A stretch of 64,000 bases of DNA from Pleodorina starrii. Lineage: Eukaryota; Chlorophyta; Chlorophyceae; Chlamydomonadales; Volvocaceae. The notes below the pieces were generated by a model. The model saw only the letters and a program-made list of their open reading frames with translations. It made no database searches and was not told the origin of the DNA. Of the stretch, positions 47,757 to 57,853 are shown one piece after another (position 1 is the stretch's first letter; every line of letters begins with the position of its first letter). The position numbers were made by a program, and so were the translations under genes. The stretch is taken from the NCBI GenBank assembly GCA_030267565.1, contig BRXU01000033.1, positions 372,001 to 436,000 of the forward strand. Reading direction: 5' to 3'.

Positions 47757-49445
47757 CCGCCAGGCTGCTGCAGCTGCGCCGTTCCCCCGCCCATCCCCAT
47801 CCCCGCCATCCTGCCGCCGCTGCCGCCGACCATCGACCCGAGGGTGCCGCCCCACGCCGGCGGCCCTAGCCCTTCTGCCACCGATCGACTGCTGTGGGAG
47901 GGCGCCGGCGTCAGCCTGATGCTGCTGCTGCTGCTGCGGTGTAGACAGCGTCTGCCCCTGCGGCGTCCCAGTGCCGCTCGCCGGGTGCCAGGCCCCGTAA
48001 CCGCCAGGCTGCTGCAGCTGCGCCGTTCCCCGCCCATCCCCATCCCCGCCATTCGGCCCTGCGCTATGTACGCGTTATAAGGGCCGTTGCGGCCGGCCCG
48101 GGCGAAAACGCCGCTGAGGGCCGACAGGCAGGCCTTGACGGCGGAGGGACCCACCTCACCGCCATCCCGACCGTGGCGGTGAGGCAGCCACCAGGTCACC
48201 ATGTGGACAAGTACATCGTCGGGCGTACAGTCCGCCCACGACCGGCCGCACCCGCAGTAGGTGAGCCAGTCCAAGAACTCGGCGGTCGAGGCGTCCTGCC
48301 GATCCACGGTCTTGCCCGACAGAGCCCCCTGAAGCACCTGGCTGACGGCCGCCAGCCTCCGCTGGTAAACCATGTCCTGCTCGGCGGATGGAGCGGGCGG
48401 GGGCGCCCGGAGCCGCCCGGAGATCCGAGCCAGGCGGCCGCTCGCCATGCCCAAGGGCGGCGCCCCCTGCATGGCGTTGCGGGCGGTGGCCGGTGACGAG
48501 AGGTTAAGGATGCGGAGAGAGGCGAGACGAGGACATGCGGCAACGGTGTACGGGAGACGCGCCGCCTCACGCTACCCCGTCCCCCCAAAACCCGCTTCGC
48601 ACCTTGCCAGCGGAGCCCAGCTGCGGAAGACCAGCGGAGCAGCCCGGATTGGGCAGAAAGGCGGGGGTGCCAATCGATCGAATCTGCGGCACAGCGGGAA
48701 GAAACCCCTGGGGAACAGGACAAGAGCGCGGAACGGTTAGTGCCTGAGCTAGACAGGGAGCGCCGGCCCCGCGGACAGCCCATCGGACTGCAGATGGGAA
48801 CCGGGACCTCGGGACGCGAGGTGGCGGAGTGGCCAAGATCGCGGACGTGCAACGCTCACCGGAAGGAGAGGCCCCCGGGCAGAAACGGAGCCCAACACAC
48901 CCGGGGAGAGGCCGGCGAGCGGGGCTGAGCTCGGGGGCGCAAAAGGCCCGAAGTTGGCGCCGAGGGCCTGCAGCCGAGCGCGAAGTAGAGTCGGTGCGGA
49001 TGGACATGATATTGACCAAGCGCAGCGTGGGCTAACGCACCGGCGGCAGGAGCGGCGACGTCCCGACAGCGAACCCGGGCCAGCCGCTGGCGGGGAACGG
49101 CGCCTGCAGCAACGCATTTGCGCCGAAGGACATTGGCAGCAAAGGGGTAGGGCGGCGCCCGAGCACCTAAAGGCGTACCTGTAGCGGAGACGGCGGCGTG
49201 AAGCAGAAGGCACCCGCCGAGCCGGGAACGCCGGCAAACGGGGAAAACTGCGGGACCGACAGGCGACCATCACCCGACCGTCCGACCGGATGCGTGAGAG
49301 AGAAAAACTAGCAGAGTCTGCAGCGGCACGGAACGCAATAGCAGAGACGCGCGCGTTCCGATCCAGCTTGCGCGCCGGCTCTGGTGTAGACAGCGTCTGC
49401 CCCTGCGGCGTCCCAGTGCCGCTCGCCGAGTGCCAGGCCCCGTAG
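47757..49445 (-). repeat. Tandem array unit 3 (1689 bp)
   Basis: Identical in layout to unit 2 but with one extra triplet and a CTGATG variant in the CTG run near 47917, which accounts for the 3-bp length difference. Confidence 0.95.
48056..48472 (-). CDS. Recombinase core-binding (SAM-like) domain segment, unit 3
   Basis: Same 139-codon product as in unit 2. The open frame runs to 47060 (470 codons), one codon longer because of the extra triplet. Confidence 0.55.
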
Positions 49446-51131
49446 CCGCCAGGCTGCTGCAGCTGCGCCGTTCCCCCGCCCATCCCCATCCCCGCCATCC
49501 TGCCGCCGCTGCCGCCGACCATCGACCCGAGGGTGCCGCCCCACGCCGGCGGCCCTAGCCCTTCTGCCACCGATCGACTGCTGTGGGAGGGCGCCGGCGT
49601 CAGCCTGCTGCTGCTGCTGCTGCGGTGTAGACAGCGTCTGCCCCTGCGGCGTCCCAGTGCCGCTCGCCGGGTGCCAGGCCCCGTAACCGCCAGGCTGCTG
49701 CAGCTGCGCCGTTCCCCGCCCATCCCCATCCCCGCCATTCGGCCCTGCGCTATGTACGCGTTATAAGGGCCGTTGCGGCCGGCCCGGGCGAAAACGCCGC
49801 TGAGGGCCGACAGGCAGGCCTTGACGGCGGAGGGACCCACCTCACCGCCATCCCGACCGTGGCGGTGAGGCAGCCACCAGGTCACCATGTGGACAAGTAC
49901 ATCGTCGGGCGTACAGTCCGCCCACGACCGGCCGCACCCGCAGTAGGTGAGCCAGTCCAAGAACTCGGCGGTCGAGGCGTCCTGCCGATCCACGGTCTTG
50001 CCCGACAGAGCCCCCTGAAGCACCTGGCTGACGGCCGCCAGCCTCCGCTGGTAAACCATGTCCTGCTCGGCGGATGGAGCGGGCGGGGGCGCCCGGAGCC
50101 GCCCGGAGATCCGAGCCAGGCGGCCGCTCGCCATGCCCAAGGGCGGCGCCCCCTGCATGGCGTTGCGGGCGGTGGCCGGTGACGAGAGGTTAAGGATGCG
50201 GAGAGAGGCGAGACGAGGACATGCGGCAACGGTGTACGGGAGACGCGCCGCCTCACGCTACCCCGTCCCCCCAAAACCCGCTTCGCACCTTGCCAGCGGA
50301 GCCCAGCTGCGGAAGACCAGCGGAGCAGCCCGGATTGGGCAGAAAGGCGGGGGTGCCAATCGATCGAATCTGCGGCACAGCGGGAAGAAACCCCTGGGGA
50401 ACAGGACAAGAGCGCGGAACGGTTAGTGCCTGAGCTAGACAGGGAGCGCCGGCCCCGCGGACAGCCCATCGGACTGCAGATGGGAACCGGGACCTCGGGA
50501 CGCGAGGTGGCGGAGTGGCCAAGATCGCGGACGTGCAACGCTCACCGGAAGGAGAGGCCCCCGGGCAGAAACGGAGCCCAACACACCCGGGGAGAGGCCG
50601 GCGAGCGGGGCTGAGCTCGGGGGCGCAAAAGGCCCGAAGTTGGCGCCGAGGGCCTGCAGCCGAGCGCGAAGTAGAGTCGGTGCGGATGGACATGATATTG
50701 ACCAAGCGCAGCGTGGGCTAACGCACCGGCGGCAGGAGCGGCGACGTCCCGACAGCGAACCCGGGCCAGCCGCTGGCGGGGAACGGCGCCTGCAGCAACG
50801 CATTTGCGCCGAAGGACATTGGCAGCAAAGGGGTAGGGCGGCGCCCGAGCACCTAAAGGCGTACCTGTAGCGGAGACGGCGGCGTGAAGCAGAAGGCACC
50901 CGCCGAGCCGGGAACGCCGGCAAACGGGGAAAACTGCGGGACCGACAGGCGACCATCACCCGACCGTCCGACCGGATGCGTGAGAGAGAAAAACTAGCAG
51001 AGTCTGCAGCGGCACGGAACGCAATAGCAGAGACGCGCGCGTTCCGATCCAGCTTGCGCGCCGGCTCTGGTGTAGACAGCGTCTGCCCCTGCGGCGTCCC
51101 AGTGCCGCTCGCCGAGTGCCAGGCCCCGTAG
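49446..51131 (-). repeat. Tandem array unit 4 (1686 bp)
   Basis: Same length as unit 2 and the same by eye, including the CTG run. Confidence 0.95.
49742..50158 (-). CDS. Recombinase core-binding (SAM-like) domain segment, unit 4
   Basis: Same 139-codon product as units 2 and 3. The open frame runs to 48749 (469 codons). Confidence 0.55.
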
Positions 51132-51420
51132 CCGCCAGGCTGCTGCAGCTGCGCCGTTCCCCCGCCCATCCCCATCCCCGCCATCCTGCCGCCGCTGCCG
51201 CCGACCATCGACCCGAGGGTGCCGCCCCACGCCGGCGGCCCTAGCCCTTCTGCCACCGATCGACTGCTGTGGGAGGGCGCCGGCGTCAGCCTGCTGCTGC
51301 TGCGGTGTAGACAGCGTCTGCCCCTGCGGCGTCCCAGTGCCGCTCGCCGGGTGCCAGGCCCCGTAACCGCCAGGCTGCTGCAGCTGCGCCGTTCCCCGCC
51401 CATCCCCATCCCCGCCATCC
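51132..51420 (-). repeat. Tandem array unit 5, truncated
   Basis: Starts like the other units and includes both sub-repeats, with a shorter CTG run. It diverges at about 51418, just where the other units continue into the recombinase-like domain segment. Confidence 0.85.
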
Positions 51421-51670
51421 CGCCGCCGCTGCTGCTGCCGATCGGCCGAAACCCTGCATGGGCTTCCCCGCCAAACGGCTGCTGTGTGCTGAACGGTTGC
51501 TGCACGACAGCAGCGGCGTGGGCCTGCGGCTTCGACTGCTGCTGCTGCTGCTGCTGCGCCGTAGGCGGCATCTGCTCCTGCAGCCTCCCAGAGCTGCCCG
51601 GTTGGTGCAGAGCCCCGTACCCGCCAGGCGGAGGCAGCTGCGGCTGCACCGTGGAGCCGCACATCCCCAT
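51421..51670 (-). CDS. Single-copy Gln-rich N-terminal segment entering the array
   Basis: ATG at 51670 opens MGMCGSTVQPQLPPPGGYG, then a seven-Gln run and QQPFSTQQPFGGEAHAG before merging with the array sub-repeats (GMAGMGMGG). The same PGGYGAxH and QQQQ themes occur in the repeats, so this looks like the original 5' end of the amplified coding region, or a degenerate sub-repeat. The open frame continues into unit 4 to 50435 (411 codons). An acceptor-like TCTAACAG lies directly upstream, so more 5' exons are possible. Confidence 0.4.
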
Positions 51671-53050
51671 TCCGGCCCTGTTAGAGAGCTAGTAGAACGT
51701 CTGCGCCTTGGTCAGCAGCCACCGCCTGATCGAAGCTGCACAACATGGCAGGGTTCTTGACTCTTACTCCCTGCTCTGCAAGGTGCCTAGTCTGCACCAT
51801 GTGGATGTTCCAAGCCTCAGCCATGCCTGCTGCGGTAGTCCTTCCCGCAAGCGGTGGCGAGCGCCACCAAGAGTAGTACCCCCACCGCTCCTATATTGGC
51901 AGCTGCCTAATTTTCTGTAGCATCCACTCGACGGTACCGACAAGGGATGGCACGGGTTACTGTCACTGCTGCAGTACGGCAAGCTGCGTTGTGGCAGCGG
52001 CAACGGCGCCAGAGGCGGGTGCTGCTGACACCGCTGGAGGTATGAGAGGTGGTGGGGCTTGAGCTGAGGGTGAAGCCGCGAAGAACTCCGTCGTCTTACG
52101 CTGCCTTGCCTGGGCTGGCGCATGGACCTGCAAGCGTCTCACGTTAACCCCAAACCTCCCCGTCGAACCCCAAACATTCTCAGTACATCGTAAGCATATT
52201 CATACTAGTCTAGCTTACACTGCATCTCGATTCCGCGCTCCCTGGCATCGTAAGAGAGGCTCAATGCTTTATGGCTCGCCGCGGAAGACTGGCTGAGAGC
52301 CCTCTCGAGCACGAGTCCGTAGGAAAGCTATGCCACAAGCTTCCTTTCCGACAAGGACCTTACAGCTAGGTGTTAGGGGCCCCGCTGATGTGCGATGCTC
52401 AGCGGGAGCCCCCGAAGCCGGTTGGACAGTACCTAACGGCATAGCAGAAAACCCTTGAGCAAAAGACATTCGCATTTGGCTTTGTGAGCCTGTAATAACG
52501 GGCTCATGAAAAACTGTTCACGAGCCGACGTGACATCGTCACTCTTCGTCTGTATTATAGTGAGCGCAGTGCATGTTAAAAGGAATTGAAAATACTATGG
52601 ATATGCCACTAAGCAAGCCGGCCATGCGCGAGAAGGAGAGAGTTGCTAGTGAAAAATTGCTGAAAATTAGCCCGTACGGCCCTTGAAAACTAGCCTTCCG
52701 TACTTGCCCATACCATGAAAATTAGACCCGAAGAAAACAACGGGGAACAACGCTACGGGGATCTGATGTCGTACTTTCATCACTTTCGGGTGGCCAAAGT
52801 ACGGCGCATGGTTTACGTCGGTTTACATAGTTTACAAGGTTTACGGCGCAGATCTCTTCTTGTACGTATGCCTTGATTGACATTTCAGACGGTGCATATT
52901 TTCCAAGCATGCAATGTGTCTCCGATTTTCGTTAAGTCCAACCCGGCAGAAATATGAGCTCCGATCAGCGGTTCAGCGGCACTTATTTCTGCGCGGCATA
53001 GTTTCAGTCATATGTAAACACAGCCTACGTTTGGATTAATGAGGTAGCGT

Positions 53051-53105
53051 AGCGTGTGTCCTCGTTACGCGGTAGCGTGTGTCCTCGTTGCGCGAGGACA
53101 CACGC
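53051..53105. repeat. Direct repeat plus perfect 13-bp inverted repeat
   Basis: GCGTGTGTCCTCG occurs at about 53052 and again at 53075-53087. The second copy is followed after TTGCG by its exact reverse complement CGAGGACACACGC (53093-53105). It could form a stable hairpin; role unknown. Confidence 0.85.
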
Positions 53106-53432
53106 CACCGCCTTTGCCGCAGCCATCGGGTGTCGGAGCCATTTGGCCAATGGGCCGCTGCTCAACCCTGCCCCCTTCCGACCGCTCGAAGCTGTGCCCC
53201 GGGGAGTCGAAATTCTCAGGAGCAAAAGTGCTGACAACTTGAGAGCTTTGCAATGCTTTCAATGCAATGCTAATGCCTTCCATCTTGCCAACTGCAACCG
53301 CCAACTAGCGGAGGAGCCACACGGGCCGATCCCGAGTCATTACGAACTTGGCCGAAGGCCTCAATCTCATCACAGCAATGCGCTTTCCTACCTGCGATCT
53401 GAACCCTCCAATGTATCCCTATTCAAGCCCCT

Positions 53433-53437
53433 TTACA
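53433..53437 (-). terminator. Possible TGTAA polyadenylation signal of LIP5
   Basis: TTACA on the plus strand is TGTAA on the minus strand, about 200 bases after the LIP5 stop. Confidence 0.4.
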
Positions 53438-53637
53438 CCCGCACCGCTACAGCATGCGCAGCCACGCTCCCATTCCTTGGTTAACGCCGTAGCCAGGGCT
53501 GGACAGAAATCCCAACCCATAAATCAACCATCAACGGGCCCTTCCCCTGAATCCTGGCCAGGAGAACGGGAAGTGCACGCGCACAGTAAACCCCTCGTCT
53601 TCACCGCCGTCGTCGCCCCTTGGTGCGAGGGCTGCGG

Positions 53638-56600
53638 CTACTGCTGCGGGCTGGTGAGCAGCCTGAGCGCCTCGCTTAGGTGCTTGACGGCTGTGTGGAT
53701 GTCCTCGAACGACAGCGCCGACACCGCGTACTTGGCCTGCTTCTGAGCATCCATGATCAGCTGAGAGCGCGGTAGAGGAAGTGGCCAGCACCGGGCCGGA
53801 AAGGAGCGAGCGAGGGAGGGAGGGCGAGTTAGGTGGTGGTGGTGGTGGTGGAGAGGAGCTGGTGCGCTGCAGGCGCCTTCATGGCGGTACGGTAGGATTG
53901 CTGTGCATATAGCCGAGCCGAGCGGAAGGCGACCTTGACCGCGAGGTCCGGGGGCGAGACAGGCACTAAACGGTATATATGGGGCGAAGGCTTCACGCGG
54001 GCGCGTTTAAAACCATCCACGACGAGGCGGATGGGCCCTATGGCTGGCTTCCTCCGCCGACAGCTCGCCTACCCAAGAAGCCAGCTGACCGCACAGCGGC
54101 ACTGCGAAAAGTTGCCTCCATGTTCCCGAGTTCCTCCTCAAAGCCTCACCTTGAGGACCATGGGCTATTATGCGGTAGTGGCTTTCACCATTCTACACTA
54201 CAACTCCCGGCCCCGTCCATCGCGGCCTTACCGCAACCGGGGGCTTGTATCCGGGCGGTAGCGACGGTATGTGCGCTGCCGGCGGCGTGGGCGCTCCATT
54301 TCCATATCCATATCTTTGTGCCCCAGCCCCAGCCGCGGACAGAGCCGGCCCGGAGTAGGAATGCGGGTAGGCTTGCGGCCCCGCAGGAGTCGGCGGCGCA
54401 GCGTGTCCCCCGTACAGCGATGGAAAAGGCGCGGGCGCGGATGGCGCGGTGGCGCCGTAAGCGGGGTGCGAGGGTGGGGCAGGGGGCGCCGGCGGCGGAG
54501 GGTGAAGCACCGGCGGCGGCGATGGCGCCCGTGGCGGTGACGCTGGTGCTGCCGGTGGGTGGTGCGGCGGCGTCGCAGCGGGTGATGCGGCTGTCATGGC
54601 GGGGGTTGAGATGCCGCCGGGGGGTGGCGGCGCCAGCTGCTGCGCCGTCACGGCGTGCTCCTTGCCGTCCGCTGTCTGAATGAGATAGGACGGAGGCCTG
54701 CCGGAGGACGGAGGGAATAGTTTTTTTTCAATATTGTAATGCAATGCGAAATGAGTTCCGGAGTCAGCAACCAGGCCTCTGAGGGCGTGAGGGAAGGCGG
54801 GTTAGGGGTTGGAGCTTAGCGACGGATTTCATCGTTTTTTGGCTGGCTCGAAGGCTGAGTGGAAACCGGCGCGTATGCCAAATGGCCTCCCAAGGGTTCT
54901 GCAGGTATGATCCGCGGCACCCTGATGCCACCGCCGCTGCGAAGAGGCAGCCGCGTCAACGCGGGCGTACATGTAAAACGAACGCGCGCAGTGGGGCGCA
55001 CCAGGACGCGTCGTTGATGAGGACGACATTAACGATCGACGGTTGTTGTTGCTGGGGTACGACTCCCGGCGGCGGTGCCACCAGCCACGCGGTGCCGCCC
55101 TCCTGCAGAGCTGGCACGGCCGCCTCGTCGGGAATCTCCAGCAGCCGGTCCGGCAGCGCCACCTTGTAGCTGCGCGAGGACCCACGGGTTGGATCAGGTG
55201 GGGGCGGGCCGGGTCGGGTCGGGAACTGGGGGGCCGGGCCGACAGCGCACCGAATAGGACACGCGTGTCGAGCGCCGCAGCGGCCAGGCGCACTTGCAAA
55301 ACCGGGGCAGGCTGAGTCAGCAGCCGTGTGACTGTGCAGAGGCCAAAGCAGGGCCGCAGGGGAAGCAGCCTAGACGCTGGCGTGCAACAGGGACAAAAAG
55401 CGGTACTGTAAAATACGTAATTGCTCGCGTGAAGATGCGCCGCCGCGCCCCTAACGGCCTCAAGCTCGGCGTGCAGCCATGCGTGTTTGGAGCAAACACG
55501 TACCGGCAGCCGGCGCTGTGCACCCGTGCCCACCGGCTGCTGCGTGCCATCAACCCCGGCCAGAATCTCGACCCCCAACCGGCCCGTCAGCACCCGCATC
55601 CGGCATCCACACCTGAAGCCGCCATCCGGCCGCCGTATCACCTGACCCACCGTCCCCAACTTCGTCTGCAAGCAGGACACGGCGCGAGGCGCGCCACCGC
55701 AAGGGCTTCCGGTTAAGGCACATGTTGAAAGCGGCAGCCGTCCCGCACGAGTACGGTATGTACTACATACATAGCCAGGTCTAAACCTAGTGACGCCGCA
55801 GTAGGCTAAGCCGCCGCGCTCCTCCCGTGTGTCTTAGGGTAGCCTCGGTCACCTGGTTGCGGTTTCGCCTGTGTTACCTCCCGGACCCGTCAGCCCCGGG
55901 GATGACGGGCGGGCTGCGAAGCTTCTGCGATGTGTCCGGGCTGTCTCGCATACCCTTACCCTTCACCCTTTGCGCGTGGGACTTACCCCCGGCTGCTGCT
56001 GCTGCTGCCCTCCGCCCTCCGCCCCGTCCTCCAGCCCCTCCTCCGTGTGGACCAACACCCTGGCACCAGGCCACAGCCTCGACCCCGAGGCCGGGCCCGC
56101 AGCTGGCGGCTCCACACGCTCCGGGCCCCGCGCGAATGACGAAGCCATGGACGGCGGCGGCGCCCGTTCATGCAGCGGCGGCAGTGGCAGCACCGACTGC
56201 CCGCCGTGGGCAAAGCTGTCGCCGCCGGGGCGCATGTCGCCCGCGCTGTATGCGCTGGCGGCTCCGAAACTTGGGCCGCTAACGCCAGCGAAGCTGCCGT
56301 CGCTCTGCTGCGGCAGCGGTGGTGGCGGCGGCGCCGATTGGCCGCCTTGCCCGGCGTAGGCCCAGTCGCTGGATCCAGATGCAGGCGGCAGGTCGGCGAG
56401 GGCGCCAGAGGCGGCGGCAGAGCCGTCGCCGGCGGGTCCGGCGGTCGCCGCAGCGGGCGGTGGCGTGGGCTGTCGGCCCTCCCGCAGCGCCTTCCGTATC
56501 TCCGCCGCCCGCCAGGCGCAGTAGCGCTGCTTCTCCAGCAGCTCCGCATCCACTCCGCCCTCGAACTGATTGAGGATCTGTTGGCGCGAATTTATTCGGC

Positions 56601-57515
56601 GTCTATGTTCCTCAGTGTCAGATGAGGGTTTGAAGTTGGCGTCAGAAGTCACTGCACGGACAAGCGTTGGGCCGCGCAATGCCCAGGCGTGGACAGTGAA
56701 AAGGCAGGTGCATCTCACCTCGATGAACACGGAGGCGGCATAAAAGGCGACCGACGTGCGCTCCGTGGCGCGCCCCGCCCGGTCCACCCGATCCGCGTTG
56801 TCAAAGATGCGCAGCGCGAAACCCAGGCAGTGGATGCGGTCGGCCGCCGGGTCCAGCTTCAGCTGGGCCTTGTCCCGCTCCAGCTGATTGAGCGTGGCGG
56901 TGAGAAGCCCCGTGATTTCCTTGGCGCGGTGAGGCAGCTTCAGGGCCTGGTCATGGAAAAGGTTGGGAGATCGGGGTGAAGGGGTGAAGGGGGAAGCCGT
57001 GCTCTAAAGTTACGCATCAACCTGCTGGAGATATCACGTGGTCGGAGCCCGCGGGCGATTTGTATGGCACGAGTGCGATGCGTCTGGCAGGGTGGCGTGC
57101 GCCGTCCCAGCATAAGGGGCGCAGTGTTGCGGACCGCCCTCAGCGGACGGCAACGTTCCAGTATCTGTTAGCGAAGGCCAGGGGTCACTCCAAACTTGGG
57201 CACTTCGGACAGGTCCTGGTCTTTGCTGCGTCGGCTTATTTCTGTAACCCAAGTAGCCAACACGTGGTATCACACAACTGTTACGCCATCCCCAGCCCCA
57301 ACCCGCCAAACCATACCTGGTCGACAGCATACATGCGGCAGTAATAAGCTACCTTGGGGTCCGCTTGCTGAATTTCTTGAGCTCTCTGTTACGAAAGGAG
57401 CCGCGGGCAGGTGACCCACGGAGGTCTCGGCAGATGGCACGAGCCCTCGGGCGGTTCCGCATACCTGCATGAAGGGTACAACTAACTTTTTCTGTTCCTC
57501 TAGATCGGAAGCCAT
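53638..57515 (-). CDS. VTA1: LIP5/VTA1, ESCRT regulator of the VPS4 ATPase
   Basis: Eight exons: 57515-57465, 57367-57317, 56946-56719, 56577-55987, 55665-55613, 55169-55089, 54697-54232 and 53760-53638; about 547 residues. LIP5/VTA1 stimulates VPS4 in multivesicular-body sorting. The N-terminal tandem MIT-like domain shows VVPFMQ, ADPKVAYYCRMYAVDQ, ALKLPHRAKEITGLL, a GFALRIFDNADRVDRAGRAT block and TSVAFYAASVFIEILNQF, then WRAAEIRKALREGRQPTP. The C-terminal VSL domain is DAQKQAKYAVSALSFEDIHTAVKHLSEALRLLTSP, which binds VPS4. The linker is unusually long, Pro/Ala-rich, and carries an insert (exons 4-7) with PGARVLVHTEEG, LGTVGQVIRRPDGG, YKVALPDRLLEI and PPSYLIQTADGKEHAV. The donor of exon 6 (GTGGCT) is weak, so that boundary is tentative. 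Confidence 0.88.
53832..53851. repeat. GGT trinucleotide microsatellite
   Basis: Six perfect GGT units in the last intron of LIP5. Confidence 0.85.
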
Positions 57516-57853
57516 GCTGGTGCTGTGTTGTTACAAGAGAGGCGTAGTGCCGGTGCCTGCCAAAGGTCCTAGAATTAAGCGTAACCGTAACGTCCACAGG
57601 TAATGGACGTGTATTCAGATGGCAAATAAACTTCAGATACCTCTAGGCAGGGACTTTTCAGTTTTTACCTGACCATCTGACCCATGGTTGCTCCGAAACT
57701 GTCGGTTCCAGCTTCCCAAACCATCTTGACAGGATCGCAACAATAGTGGTTACACTCCGTTGCATATCAGCACTTCATTATTAGTAAGTTATCCAACCCG
57801 TCCAGGGGCGGACTTGGGAGCACAGAACAAACCGCAGGACACAAAGACACACC
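57516..57853. promoter_or_regulatory. Short bidirectional upstream region of LIP5 and the plastid-type membrane protein gene
   Basis: Only 338 bp separate the two divergently oriented start codons, so both promoters must overlap or be very short. The region is AT-richer than the genes. No specific site is called. Confidence 0.5.

Larger units (their letters stand above)
51671..53637. other. Gene-poor region right of the tandem array
   Basis: No supported gene. About 52.14-53.05 kb is AT-richer, with several tttac repeats near 52810-52845. It includes the 3' UTR side of LIP5. Confidence 0.5.

Noticed and set aside
44391..51420. CRISPR array or classical minisatellite
   Set aside because: The period is 1.69 kb with coding content and no spacer-repeat alternation. 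The genome is eukaryotic.
42173..52397. A shared 14-mer GCTGATGTGCGATG in the two AT-rich flanks of the array, suggesting long terminal repeats
   Set aside because: Several matches of this length are expected by chance in 64 kb, and the sequence around the two copies does not align.
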